64,000 nt of DNA from Entamoeba invadens IP1 (taxonomy: Eukaryota > Evosea > Mastigamoebida > Endamoebidae): the NCBI RefSeq assembly GCF_000330505.1, contig NW_004440113.1, positions 396,177 through 460,176 on the forward strand. Reading direction: 5' to 3'. A model generated the notes under the pieces. It made no database searches. It was not told the origin of the DNA and was given only the letters and a program-made list of their open reading frames with translations. Below are positions 20,026-32,263 of the stretch, piece by piece. Numbering within the stretch: position 1 is the stretch's first letter; each line of letters begins with the position of its first letter. A program made the translations under genes and the position numbers.

Positions 20026-22034
20026 ATGAAGCGATGCGAGATTATCTACGAAGTTTTGGATATGGTGCTATTTGTTGGTGTTTGGGTAGGGATGTTTCTG
20101 CTGATCTTGTTTGTCTTCTACCCAGCCCTTCCTCCCAAAGTCACTCCACAAACTGAAGTACCGCCACAAAGTGAAGACTACTTCACAATTGTTCAGATCT
20201 CAGACCCACACTACTCGAAATTCTGGATTGGAAATGGGATTAACAGAATGAAATTGTTCTGCAAGTACTCAATTCCCGCTGTTTTACCAGAGGCGGTTAT
20301 ACTCACTGGAGACTTGACAAAAGGACAGAGAGAACCGTCAACAAATTACCCGATGCAATTTGCAGAGGAATGGGAGGGATATAGAATGTCCATAGACAAT
20401 GTGTGCAAACAATATTTTTGCGCTCTTGACAATAACACCCTAACATATGCAAATTTGCCACAGAAAAAGTTGCTAGCTGAAGATGACCAAAGTCTTGAAG
20501 AACCAGACTGCTTTAAACGGAGATGGGTGGACACAAGAGGAAATCATGACTCGGACGGGATGCTAACAGGTTTGTTTCTGAATTTAGATGATTTGGTATA
20601 TGATAGAAAACAGTAATAATAAAAATAGGGGAGGAAACGAAGAACATGGCGAAAAAGTATTTGGTGAATAAAGGAGAGAAATTATTGATTCGCGATTTTG
20701 AGAAGGACAACCAGACAATAAGAATCATTTTGGTTGATATGTTCCAAGATACTTCAATGCCGGTCGACTGCGAGGGAGTGATCACGTTGGCACAATATAA
20801 CGATATCAAAAAGGCGATTTTGGAGAAAAACACAACCCACACAATTTTAGCAGGCCATTACCCAATCCATAATGTTGCTGTTGAAGAGAACGACACACTA
20901 CTCAACTGTCTGAGAAGAGACTTCAATGGCAATTTGCCATTTTCGATGTATTGGAGTGGACACTACCACCAGAGTGATTTACAAGTGTACCACAAGGGTG
21001 GAATCAGAGAGGTACAATGTCCAACAATGGAAAATAGACGTTTCCACCTTTATTTGTTCAAAGACGGTTTCATATACGACAAAGACGTCCAAATTTACTC
21101 AAATGATGCGCTCTTACTCAAACCAACACCACAAAAGTTTTACAATCACAAAACCAAGTTCGAGGTTGTCAACAATTTCAAGTATTTTGAGGGTGTTGTA
21201 CTTTCAGACGAGAAAGTTGCAAACGTGACGTTGACGATCAACGGCGAGAGGTACTGCGATATGCACCAAGTGGGCGACAAGAAATTGTACCAATGCGAGT
21301 CTGCAGACTTCTTCAAAAAGAATGTTCAAATTTTTAGTGCAAAAATGGAAGTCACTTTGGTAGGCGGGTCTAGGGTTGTCGACGAACAGTTGATGGAGGA
21401 GAAATTCACATACAGAAAGTACATTCTTTCGACGTCGATGTTCGTCTTGGTCAAAATTGTCTTTTTTTTCATAGAAATACGGTTGGTCTTGTGTTCGATG
21501 GTTGGAGGGCTGATTTGCAGACTACAACCATTCAAGTACATCACGCACTTTTTCCCATTCACATTTATTCGAAAGTACAGGAAAATGCCTCTTCCATATC
21601 TGTTGGTGTTTTTGGCCTTGGTGCTCTACGAGCACTTCGGCTACTTGATTATAGGAGATATGGGCCTCGCGCAGAACATATTCTTGATGCAGCGCATAGT
21701 GCTCGTTGGGGCGAGGTCAACTCCGTTCCACACGACGAGACTTGGTATATTTTGCTTTATCATCGGAATGACGTGGTACGCGTGCTACGGCGTTGCGATG
21801 AATTGCATGAAGCGATACATTGCTGGGAGTATTACGCTTGGGCCCATCATGGTGTGCACTGGTATTTTCATCCGAATGCTTATATTTGGAGCCTCAAAGT
21901 GGATCATTGCTGAAAGCCCGTTGTTCTACATAATCGGGTTACTCGTCTGCATGTTGATTTGGAGTCGATATGCCAGACCACTCACTGTCAAACCAAAAAA
22001 GGCGATGTCGCTCAACAAAGTGATCGTCGTTTGA
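20026..22034 (+). CDS. TMEM62-like calcineurin-type phosphoesterase, polytopic membrane protein, 649 aa, one intron
   Basis: Exons 20026-20569 and 20629-22034 join in frame across a 59-nt intron (GTTTGT...TAG), rebuilding the block RGNHDSDGMLTGEETKNM. An N-terminal membrane segment (VLFVGVWVGMFLLILFVFY) is followed by the metallophosphoesterase core: QISDPHYSKF, ILTGDLTKG, RGNHD, AGHYPIHN and SGHYHQSD, all dimetal ligands. After a beta-rich region, the C-terminal 200 residues contain four or five membrane spans. This order (anchor, phosphoesterase, multi-span tail) is that of the TMEM62 family, placing the catalytic domain on the lumenal or extracellular side. The substrate is unknown. Confidence 0.88.
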
Positions 22035-22152
22035 TAATAGAATTTACTTTTCTTTCAAAATAAGTTATTGTATTGACTTGTTCTACTTAAAGAAATGGGA
22101 TGGACAAAAACAATAAAAACTAATCAACAAAACAGTGATTTGTTTTCACATT

Positions 22153-24792
22153 TCATCCAAAGAAAAATGTGTAATCGGTGATGAGGAGTTCAAGGAGTTT
22201 GTTTGCGAGTTGTGTGTCAGCCACGGCAGCTGTTCCATTGTCCTTGTCGTTTTCAGTGTTTCCAACGGACATTCTGAAAATCGTCGGTCCGACACAAATA
22301 GAAATTGCCTTTGGGCTCATCAGCGTGACTTTTTCGTTGTCGCACGTGAGTTTCAACACCTTAGCGAGGAAGTTTGTCAACTTAAAGTACATTGGCTTCA
22401 TATCGTCCTTCATAGTCTTTTTGATGTTTTCTTTATTTTCTTTGACGCTATCTGGGTCTTCAGGGGCTTCATCGATTTGTTTCAAAAACCCGAGGAGTTT
22501 CTCGACTATTTCTGGTGCGAACAACGGCATTTCGAGCTCATTAAAGAACTTTTTGAATGTCGAAGCGATGTCGTGTGGTGAGTACTCGACCAGTGAAGTG
22601 ACCTTATCGGGCATTTGGTCCAATATATGTCTGAGTTGACTGACCTTGTCTTGCGACGGACTTTTTCTGAACAACCCCTCGAGTTGAATATTATTTGGTT
22701 CGAGCAAATAGTCACCGAGTGATTTGATACAGAAGGGAATTCCTGTAGTGTTTCCTTCTTTCTCCAAAATGTCGTCGAGAGACGCGCCGAAGATTTTTGG
22801 AGGGGTAAAGACAAAGAAGACTTCTCTAAGTAACAAGAAGAGTTCTCTAGCGTCGGTAGTGTTATTATTATAGAGGGACATAGTGAAATCAACGACTCGA
22901 GACCCCATATTGAATTTGTTCTGCTGATAATTTGACACTGAGAAGCCGGACCCATTCATTGGGATTTCACAAAGGACATGGTACTGTTCACTCTTATCCA
23001 TTTTCCCGACAAAGATCACATCGTTCATCACAAAAAGTGTCGCTTCAAATTTCATGCCCTCCAAATCGGTGTTTGTCAGAATTTCAATTTCCTTCTTTAA
23101 TTCACCCGTCGCCTTTGCTTTGGCCTCCGCTTTCTGTCGCTCCGTCCGTTTCGTGATTTTCGGCCGCAACGAATTCCCAACTTTTTTTTCGGCTTGTCCG
23201 CCAGTCGACAACGAGAGATTCGAACTGTTTTGAGGCGACGTTTTAAGGTTTGGTGGGAAGAGATTGATGTTTGGATGGACCTCGACCGTCACACGACGTT
23301 CCTTTAAAAATCTTTTTTTCTCAATATCGGAAATGTCAAGACCAAGTTTTAAATAGACTTCGACAACGGAGGGTGTCTTTGTGAATTCTTTTTTCACCTT
23401 CATCAACAGAGCGGAAAATTCAGGGTTTTGGAAAGAGATTTCAACTTCGGCGTCTTTCTTTTGCATCTGTGCTTCTAAAGCGACAGTGTCACTAATTAAC
23501 GTGTTGATCTTTTTCAGTTGGTCCTCACACTTTTGAAGAGGTTCGTTCTCTTTTGAATATTCAGGAAGCTTTTTCGCTTCAACGCGCATCGTCTCGATCA
23601 TCGAAATGAGTTGGGCGATGTGTTGATTGCGTGGAAAACTCTGAAGCAAATAACGGAAAGGATACACTTGGCCTTTAGAAAGCATCGCTTCGGCTTCTTT
23701 GAATTCTTTGTTTTTCTTTTCAAAAGCAGAGAGCGCCATGACAACTGCGCCTTGTAACGACAATTCTTTGTATATGTCTTGAGCTTTTTCACACTTTACT
23801 GTTATTCACCATTTCATTCAGTTGTATTAATTTCTGAAATAAAAATGACATTGCGATAAAAATCAAATTATTAATTGTACCAAATTTATTATTGATTAAT
23901 AGCTTTGCGACAAAAATCGTCATTTTAATTTCAGAAAATAAGAAATAAATAAAGACCCCAGTGAGTCGGTCGACCAACATAAATGAAACAAATGAACAAA
24001 CGTATTTCAAAACAACTTCCCCAACACCAGAGACCTTTGGAAAAGTCCCGTTGACATCAGTCAATCCATTTTTAAGACCCGACTCGATATCCAATATCGC
24101 ATTAAGTGTTATATTATAGTCTTTGTATGGGTATTCATTTAACAGAGAAAATTGTGGTTGAGCTCTGAGTTCGTCGAAGTAGTAGACGAGTGTTTTAATA
24201 TTATCGACGTAATGGTTTTGTTTGTCGCACAGATTCAAAAATGCCGAATTGTATTGTTGAAATTTTGGCGCATTGAAAGTTTCTACTGATGAGATTCCAT
24301 GCGTTTGGTACATGAGTTTTCGCTTTCAAACACATTAAACAAGTTGAATCAATAGAAACACAAACTGTGAGTGATATACCTTTTGTGATACAAAGCTCCT
24401 CTTACCAAGCTTTGAGTTTTCACGACCTTTTGGAGGCAATCGTCCGAGTTAAATCTGTACCCGATGTCATTCACGATATTTGTCTACGTGTCACTTTTAA
24501 TTCTTTTTAACATCCATACAAAACAAACTAACAAAAGAGTTTCTTGTTTGAGTAATGGAAGGGTTTGATACGGTTCCATTCGTTTCATATCATTTGCAAG
24601 TTGACTCATGAAGACTTGTGTGTATCCTTTGTTTTTGATATTCAGCAAATCGAGGGTATTCTTTAAGATATTGAAATAAAGTGCTCGCTTCGACTCCATA
24701 CGCGTGTCGCTGAGTTCTTGTGCGATTGTTGGTTTATGTGTTTCTGGTTTCTCGAGTAAGTTTCCGATGTATTGCTCAATGATCTTCAGCAT
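22153..24792 (-). CDS. BAR-PH-RhoGAP protein (GRAF/oligophrenin-like), about 767 aa, four exons
   Basis: Proposed exons 24792-24529, 24483-24366, 24282-24002 and 23793-22153. All phases agree if the third intron ends in AAG at 23794. The N-terminal 330 residues are long helices with BAR-like spacing (KRALYFNILKNTLDLLN; CEKAQDIYKELSLQ). Residues about 453-546 look like a PH domain (FEATLFVMNDVIFVGKM). Residues about 566-755 are RhoGAP, with arginine finger LEGLFRKSPS and a KAISICVGPTIF helix. BAR-PH-RhoGAP proteins sense or bend membrane and inactivate Rho GTPases during endocytosis. An additional upstream exon is possible, because a coding-like stretch ending near 24895 cannot be connected confidently. 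The third intron carries an inverted repeat. Confidence 0.78.
23831..23937. repeat. 107-bp inverted-repeat structure inside a RhoGAP intron
   Basis: Outer arms of 19 bp (23831-23849 and 23919-23937) are inverted copies with one mismatch, starting TTTCTGAAAT. Just inside, TTGCGA(T/C)AAAAATC occurs as a direct repeat at 23851-23864 and 23905-23918. In the transcript this could fold into a hairpin within the intron. No clear target-site duplication, so mobility is unproven. Confidence 0.65.
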
Positions 24793-25377
24793 CAGCAATT
24801 TCTACAATTTCAAGTTCTTTTATTCAAATTGGTATTTTTGGATTTTTTGGGACGACTGAACGCTAATCCTTTTATTGCTTTTTCTCACTAATTTCAGGCG
24901 ATCTTTTTAGTCTCAATATCGCACTTGATGCTTTCAATCTTGTCGCATTGGTGTAATACTTCGCACTAATATTATTATTTTAATTTCTTTATTAATAATT
25001 TATAATATGTTTGACTTCCAATTCTTTTGTGCCAAACTAATCCCATTAGGTTCTCATTTCAAATTAAAGTATAATGAAGTAATATTGTTTTTTTTACTAT
25101 AAATCGACATATTATAGAAATATATATAATATAGTATATTAATTAAAAATTAACTAAACAAGACAAAAAAGTACAAAAAAAAGAAATTGCCAATTTTGCA
25201 CATAAAATAACAAATTTTAATTCACTAGTTATTATATATTAAAAATATAGTAATTTTTTTTGATTTCTATCACAATAAGTGAAATCTGTCACACAAAAAA
25301 GGCTTTGTATTGTTTCTTATCATTTATTCGAAAAAGCAAAAAGATAGAACCTACTAAAACTACAAAAAACTTATTAG
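24793..25377. other. Divergent intergenic region
   Basis: About 585 bp between the divergent RhoGAP and LENG8-like genes, holding both promoters. A short coding-like minus-strand stretch near 24895-24965 could be an unplaced 5' exon of the RhoGAP gene. Otherwise AT-rich. Confidence 0.45.
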
Positions 25378-27410
25378 ATGGACAAAAAGTTGATAATCAC
25401 TAAAGCCGTTCCTTTACTCACCCCTAAACCCCGCCCATCATTAACTTCACCAACAAAAACAAGTGGTTTTGTCGATGACAGTTTTGTCAAATTAGTTCAA
25501 CTTCAAAAACGGTTAGGAACGGATGACACTGAAGACAAAAACACGTCCCCCAAAATTCGTTTAAAAAAGAAAGACCCTGCCGTCATTCAAGCTGAAAAAC
25601 AACAAAAAGAAGCCGAAGAGAAAAAGCGTCGTCAAATTGAAGAGAAAAAACGGGAAGAGGAGAGACGTTTTAAAAAAGAACAACAAGACAAGAAAACAAA
25701 AGAATTGATGACTTCCGGCCCTGAAGCGTTTTTAGAAGAATATGAAAAACCTCAAAAGAAGACTCAACCCTTTCAAAACAATTTACCACAAATGTATTCA
25801 ACACCTTTCACTTCTCATATCCCTTTCCAACAACCTTATCAGAATCAACAACAACCTTCTTATCAACAAAACTACTCAACTCCTTTCAATGCATTTTACT
25901 CACAACAACAATTCCAACAACCCTACTCTCAACCCTACACGCAACCTTATACACAACCTTACGTCCAAAACGTCCCTCAAAGTTATCAACAATATTCTAC
26001 TACCCCTCTACAACAATACCCCGACTATACCGGTTATAACACTTTCTCTTATCAACAACCTTATACATACCAAGACTATAAAAATTTGCCACCAAGCTTG
26101 CCTCAAAGTTATAGAACAGACTTTGAACAAAACAATACAACGAAAAAAGAACAAAGAGACGATATCCCTGTGGAAGAAGAGAAACCCCCCCGTCCACTTT
26201 GGCAAGACACCTCCCGAACAGAGAGAAATGAGAGAAAAGAAAGAAATGAAGTCCGACGGACTGAATATACCATAACAAGACCCTTTGTACCTAATCAAAG
26301 TGAGAAGAAAGAAAGAACTTATTCGACTCCCTTCTCTCAAAAACAACCAAAACAGAAGAAGACCATTCCTTTCAAAACTCGAGACTCTCAAAAACCAATT
26401 GAAGTCGTTCCTGAAAAACAATCAAATATCGAATTGTTCGAAGACAAACCGGAAACTAACTTGCGAGACGACAAAGAAAATTTGGTCGGGACTTCGCAAG
26501 CCCTTGAAAAGCACTATTTCAGAGTCAAAGGAATCCCAAAGTCAAGTGAGGTGAGGCCAGAAGTCGTGTTGAAACAAGCATTTAAGTTTGTTATGGACAA
26601 CTTCAAGAAGACTAATGATTATGATTATATATGTGACCAGTTAAAAGGTATTAGACAAGACCTCACATTGCAGCATATCGAGGACGAGTTCTCTGTTCAA
26701 GTCTATGAGCTCCACGCACATCTTTCTCTTGAAAACGTTTGTTCTCTTCATTATTCATGGTATAGTATAATTATAATAAATATAATTATTGTTATAGTAT
26801 ATATCAATATAGTATAGAGTATACTTGGATATACTATTAATATATTATAAATAATTAAAGGAGTATTATATAGTATTATTTCTACTATACTGACCTCCAG
26901 CAAGACATCTCCGAGTTCATTCAATGCGCGTCGGCATTAAAGAACTTATACCATACCATGAAACGCCCGATTGATGATGAGAAAGTCATTCTTTATTCAG
27001 CTTCGATGATTCTGTGTAATATGGATGGGAAGAACGTCTCCCCTGCAGCACATTATACACTTATTAGAGATATCCCAGACTCTATATTGACTCACCCGAC
27101 TATCCAATTAGCTTTAAATATAAAAAAGGCCTTTGTAGTTGGCGATTACTTCACTTTTTTTAATTTATACACCACCGCAATTACTCAGTTCAAATTGATC
27201 TTAGTCTTGGCCATTGATAAGGTCCGCATTAATACAGCATATACCTTGTTCTATGCCGTCCGTCCTACTATCGACGTGGAACACTTCAAGAAGTACCTTT
27301 TCTTTAAAGACGACGAGGACTACACGCAGTTTATCACAAAGCATCCAATAGTATTTGATGATAAAGGGAGCATCGTCTGTGCAACTTCGCTCGCCAATTT
27401 GACGTCGTGA
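25378..27410 (+). CDS. LENG8/Thp3-type SAC3 (PCI-like) protein, 622 aa, one intron
   Basis: Exons 25378-26736 and 26901-27410; the 164-nt intron starts GTTTGT and ends CTCCAG, restoring LSLENQDISEFIQCASAL. Layout: a charged helical region (about 60-115), a Tyr/Pro/Gln-rich disordered tract (about 125-250) and a Lys/Glu-rich linker. From about 380 comes a SAC3/GANP/Nin1 helical-repeat domain (HYFRVKGIPKSSEVRPEVVL; YDYICDQLKGIRQDLTLQHI; YELHA). LENG8 and yeast Thp3 partner a CSN12-like protein and act in transcription elongation, mRNA export and splicing. The SAC3 core is confident; the disordered N-terminus is typical of the family. Confidence 0.85.
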
Positions 27411-27570
27411 AATGAATGTTTTTAATTGTTAGAGTTTTATAATAAATTTGTTATAAATTTATTATACATAAATAATTTTATTATAATACTAAAAATTATA
27501 ATAAAATACTAAAAATTATACTATAATAAGAAGTGAAAGAAAAAATAAATTCGACAAGCCGAGTGACGAC

Positions 27571-29054
27571 TCACTTTGGTACATAAGTGAAGTCGGAAAA
27601 GAATTTGTTGTCATTGACCGCCTCCACGCCCGAAGTTAAGTCGACGTGTTCCGAAGTGATATCGACGTCGAAGTTTGAAGTGTCTGTGACACTTTTGATT
27701 TGTGGGACAAAAGGGGGGGTCAACTTTTTTTGATACAAATCGTCGAAGGAGAAACTTTTGAACCACGAATGTGTTTTCATTTGATCGGGATCAGTTAATC
27801 GTTGGACGGGGTCTTTAGTTAACAATTGTTTAATGAAGTCCATACATTCCGCACTGATCGGTTTAGTCGTCGGAAATATCGGTTCTTTTTCTAAGATATT
27901 TTCATACAATTCTTCCATCGAATCCGCTAAAAACGGCGACTTAGTGAATAACATTTCATAGATCAAAATCCCAAGTCCCCACCAGTCGACATTTTCATCG
28001 TAGTCCAACCCTTCGACTACTTCAGGCGCTAAGTATTCTGGTGTCCCACAAAACGTGTTCGTCGTCTTCGTCGACGATTTCGCCAAGCCAAAATCAGTCA
28101 TTCGCAGATATCCGTCTTTCTCAAACAAGATATTTTCAGGTTTAATGTCTCGGTATATAATTCCCGTGGAATGCATGTGTTCAAGTGCAAGTAATATTTG
28201 AGCAGCGTAAAAGCGGACGTCATCTTCTGGTATTCCCGACGTTTGCTTTTGAAGATATCTAATCGGTTATTCGTATAGTAATACTATAGTAACTATAAAC
28301 TATAGTATAGTCATATGTTAATATTATAAGAGCAATAATATATAAACTATAAAATATGGTATATAATATTAATACTATATAAACTATATAAAATACTATA
28401 TAAATAAACAAACGAAAATAACTCGCCGCCTGCGCAATAGTCCAACACAAAAACTAAATGAGTTGGAGTTTGGAAAGTATAATGCATGTTTACTAAGAAA
28501 GGATTGTTGATTTTAGATAAGACTAGCTTTTCACTGAGAATGTGTTCGACTTCATTAGAATCGATCACTTGGACCTTTTCGACTGTTTTCATAGCGTAGA
28601 TATTGCCATCCTTCTTCATTTTAACTAACATCACTTTACCGAAGGCCCCTTTACCTAGCAAGGATATGATTTCGAAGTCATCCATTGTTATTAATTCCTT
28701 CTTGGGAGATGCAGCGGCGACGGCTTTATCAGCGCCGACCGTATTTTTAATTGCAGCGACCCACTCATCTCGTGTTTTTTCATCTGCGACAGAAACATGA
28801 TATGTACGAGATGGGGTGATCAGTCGAATAATGTTTCTTCGCTTTTTATATATCTCCACAGGAAGAACATGTGTCACTTTGGGGACATCGATGTCACCCA
28901 TCTTATGTGTCATATTCTCATCTTTGAAATACTCAAGCTTTTGAGTATTTAATCGAAACATCCGCTTCTTCCATGACTTCCAGGACCCTCCCTCTTTTAT
29001 GCCCCACCCTAGTATTTGTACCCCATTCGAACTGACTCCCTTAGCTTCACTCAT
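27571..29054 (-). CDS. PH domain AGC-family Ser/Thr kinase (Akt/PKB-like), 442 aa, one intron
   Basis: Exons 29054-28414 and 28258-27571; the 155-nt intron restores GELFSYLQKQTSGIPED. Residues about 12-108 form a PH domain (GWGIKEGGSWKSWKKRMFRL ... DEWVAAIKNT) expected to bind phosphoinositides. The kinase domain has glycine loop GKGAFGKV, AMK lysine, YRDIKPEN catalytic loop, DFGLAK and activation loop TFCGTPEYLAPE. The C-terminal extension ends near a hydrophobic motif FSDFTY. All residues needed for activity and for PDK1/TORC2-type regulation are present. Akt-like kinases act downstream of PI3K in phagocytosis, motility and survival. Confidence 0.92.
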
Positions 29055-29798
29055 CCTCTGCTTTCTTTTCTAGATCTTTAAAACAAGACAAGTTGCCTCT
29101 CGACTTTTTTAGTCTTAAAAAGTTCGCCTTCACTGCCAGTTGGACTGTGTTTTCGGGAAAATATTCCTCCCATTATTGTTTTAAGTTATTGAAATGAAAC
29201 TACTGAAAATCATTTTATTATAAATCTAGATTCGTTCTAGTATATTTTTAATACAGTATAATTACGAGTTATTCGTTTTTGACTCAAAAGTAGAAGAAAT
29301 AATAGTCCATGTTAATTAATTAAAATATTAATATAAACAGCTAATGATTGTTCATTGATTGTTTAAATTAATAAATAGTTAAAATATAGTTTTTAATAGT
29401 ACTTTTTAAAAAGTAATAACAAGTTGACTTCTCAATCATATTACGTAAAATTTATTTATTATATCGGGAAAATATGACCAAAATAATAAAGAAATAAAAA
29501 AATACACTTCATCTATTTTGAAGTTGAATGATAATTGTTTGTTATGAATTTTTTGAATAATAATTAATAGTTATTAAAACTATTAATTATTATCAAATAA
29601 CTTAAATCACTTAATTGAAGGGTCATTTCTTAATAAATTTCAACTGTTGTTGTAACACGTTTTCAAAATAATTTATAATATAGTAAAAAAATTACAAAAA
29701 TAATCAAAAAGAAGTTAACCTTCATCAACTCTTAAAATTATATAATAAAAAAACCATTTTAATAATAAGTCCAACGAATCTCAAAACCAGTCAGTTAC
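29055..29798. other. AT-rich intergenic region
   Basis: About 740 bp between the 3' end of the aminotransferase gene and the start of the PH-kinase gene, both minus strand. Long A/T runs and no recognisable coding or RNA feature. Confidence 0.6.
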
Positions 29799-30899
29799 TT
29801 ACTTAACCTCTACAGTCCACTCTGATTTAACAATACCGTACTGGATGTCAGTCAATGCGTTGTATAACCTCAACGCTATCGGCCCCATTTGTACTTTTGT
29901 ATCATTTTTATCGAGTGGGATATCAATTTCTTTTCCAAGGTGATTGATAGCTTTGACTGGAGTAATAACACAAGCGGTCCCTGTCCCAAAAGCTTCTAAT
30001 AATCGATTTTCTTTACTTGCTTGAAAGACTTCATCGATAGTGTATTCCCTCTCGTTTACTTTATACCCAAGTTTCTTTGCAATTTCTATGACGGATGTCC
30101 GTGTCACGCCGGGCAGAATTTTGTCGTCGAGTGGTGCGGTGACGATCTCCGTTTCATTGTTTTTATTCACCCAAACAACAAAGAAGTTCATCGTTCCGAC
30201 TTCTGTGCAACAATTGTTGTGAAGCCACAAGATTTGGTCGAATCCGTTCTGTTGTGCTTCGATCTGTGGAACGATACCCGGCGCATAGTTCCCCGAGAAT
30301 TTGTAGCTTCCCATTCCACCCGGCCACGCTCGAATGTATTTGCCGGACGTTTCCAATTTGATTGCTTTGAATCCCCCTTTGAAATAAGGCCCTACTGGAC
30401 TTAAAATGACATATAACAAAGCGTTCTCGGGAGCTGATACTCCGACGTGTGGATATGTCGATATGAAACATGGACGAATATATAAAGAATATCCTTTACC
30501 TTCAGGCATCCACTCTTTATCGACTAATATCAACTGCTCAACACATGATAAGAACTCGTCGGGATCAAAGGTCGGTAAACCAAGACGGGTGGACGTCCGA
30601 AGTAAGCGCTCGAGGTTCAAATTGGGTCGAAAGAGGTTGAAGACCCCTTCGGAAGTCGAAAAAACTTTCATCCCTTCAAAACACTCCGTACCGTAATGAA
30701 AACATGAAGCTGCTGGGTCAATGGATAAGTTGTGATAGGGAACTATCTCGGGATGAGACCAGCCATTAAGTTTGGACCAAGACACTTGAAGCATGTGGTC
30801 AGTAAAGAGAGAACCAAACTTCAGTTGAGTCTTATCAGAATACTTCTTGCGAGGAGTTGACGTTAATGTAAGAGTTAAGTCTTTGCTGTAGAAAGTCAT
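29799..30899 (-). CDS. Branched-chain amino-acid aminotransferase, 366 aa
   Basis: Fold-type IV PLP enzyme that transfers the amino group between Leu/Ile/Val and 2-oxoglutarate. Hallmarks: HYGTECFEGMK near residue 68, RPNLNLERL near 91, the PLP lysine at about residue 200 in GSYKFSGNYAP, then QILWL, EVGTMNFFVVW and LPGVTRTSVIEIAK. Full length for the family and intronless. No mitochondrial leader is obvious, so it is presumed cytosolic, as expected for an organism with mitosomes. Divergently transcribed from the oxidoreductase gene across 1.9 kb. Confidence 0.95.
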   Translation of the reverse strand: MTFYSKDLTLTLTSTPRKKYSDKTQLKFGSLFTDHMLQVSWSKLNGWSHPEIVPYHNLSIDPAASCFHYGTECFEGMKVFSTSEGVFNLFRPNLNLERLLRTSTRLGLPTFDPDEFLSCVEQLILVDKEWMPEGKGYSLYIRPCFISTYPHVGVSAPENALLYVILSPVGPYFKGGFKAIKLETSGKYIRAWPGGMGSYKFSGNYAPGIVPQIEAQQNGFDQILWLHNNCCTEVGTMNFFVVWVNKNNETEIVTAPLDDKILPGVTRTSVIEIAKKLGYKVNEREYTIDEVFQASKENRLLEAFGTGTACVITPVKAINHLGKEIDIPLDKNDTKVQMGPIALRLYNALTDIQYGIVKSEWTVEVK

Positions 30900-31160
30900 G
30901 TTTTCTTGCTTTTGAAGTTGAAAAAGTTGCTTTTATTTAACATTAGAAATGTTAATAAAGTCGTGATAGCTTGAGATTAAAAATGACATGTGATTGCCAT
31001 TTGTTGGAACATAAAAACTCAATGACAAAGTCATCAATTGGATAATCAAATAATTATAAAAAATATTTACTTGAATTGTTGTTCTTGTAATTTAATTTTT
31101 TGTTTTTTTTTAATTAATTTGTGGGTTTGGAAAGTGAACATTCACCCCATTGCTATTTAA

Positions 31161-31655
31161 CCGATTAAAATAAACGAGACGCAAAAAACACGTTTAAAAA
31201 AATAAAATTGAAATTTTGGTTATTGTTTTTGTTTAGATAAAATGTGTAAAATTATTTTTAGATTTTTTTTAAATAAAATAACTAACAATTCTTTTGTAAA
31301 CCCATTCTGCCGCACAAATCAACGAAAAATTTAATTGTAATAAGTTTGTCTTGCTACTCCGATGTTGTCACAGTTATGATAAAGATTTTTCTACTCATTA
31401 CTAGTGTCTAGGAAAAAAATTGGTCGATTATGTTTCAGACCTAAAGCTAAAATCGCATTAGAATAATTGTAAAAACCTAGTGTCTGATCTCTTGTTGTAA
31501 TGTGAAAACTGCTGAAAGATGCCTCTTCATACAATAGCAAATTTATATGTAAATTATTTTTAGAATTTTTTTCTCATTTTTATATTTATAGAAAAAAAAA
31601 CGCAATTTTTTGCGTCTCGTGCATTTTGCCAAAGAAAAAAAATACTATTGGCCGG
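31161..31655. mobile_element. Candidate TTAA-flanked (piggyBac-like non-autonomous) element
   Basis: A 14-bp perfect inverted repeat, CGAGACGCAAAAAA at 31175-31188 and its complement at 31606-31619, lies asymmetrically inside TTAA|CCG (31157) and CGG|TTAA (31653). TTAA flanks and sub-terminal repeats at unequal distances recall piggyBac ends, but the extreme termini match for only three bases. There is no transposase frame. Weak call. Confidence 0.3.
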
Positions 31656-32263
31656 TTAAACATATGCGATTTGAGGTGATTGGTCAAATATATATTATAA
31701 CAAAATCGACGTTCCGCACTTCGTTAAATAAAAAAATAATTTAATTTGGACTTTTTATTGATTTTTGTTTTTTCTTGTAACAATATCTTGAGATTGTTTA
31801 TTCTATTCAATTAAATAAATATGTAATTTGTATGGAAATATGAAATTGGTTGTAATAAGTCTTTTTTTATTATATATATTATAAATCTAATGCAACATAC
31901 TTAAAATTGATATTATAATAGTAAATATTTTTAATAATATTTTTATAATAAAAGCTAAGTTTTATTATAATGTTGTATTTTTAATTTTTTAATTCCACTT
32001 TTTATCAGAGGTTTCCAAAACCACAATCCTAATTACCCACGTCACCATTTCATAACCAAAATGTTCATTTTTCTTATAAATTCGTACGTTATAATACCAC
32101 ATTTTCTGCACTAATTATTTTGGAAACGCCTGCTTTTTATAATAGTTTCAATAATTATAACTTAACTATAATTAAAAAAACTATAAATTGTAATTAAATT
32201 AAAATAAAAATATTTGCTCTTTTTTTTAAATTAAATTACTTTAATGTAATTTCATTTTCGATA

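Noticed and set aside
23777..23836. True frameshift inside the RhoGAP gene
   Set aside because: Needed only if TTTCAG at 23834 is the sole acceptor; the AAG acceptor at 23794 preserves the frame and fits the pattern in other introns.
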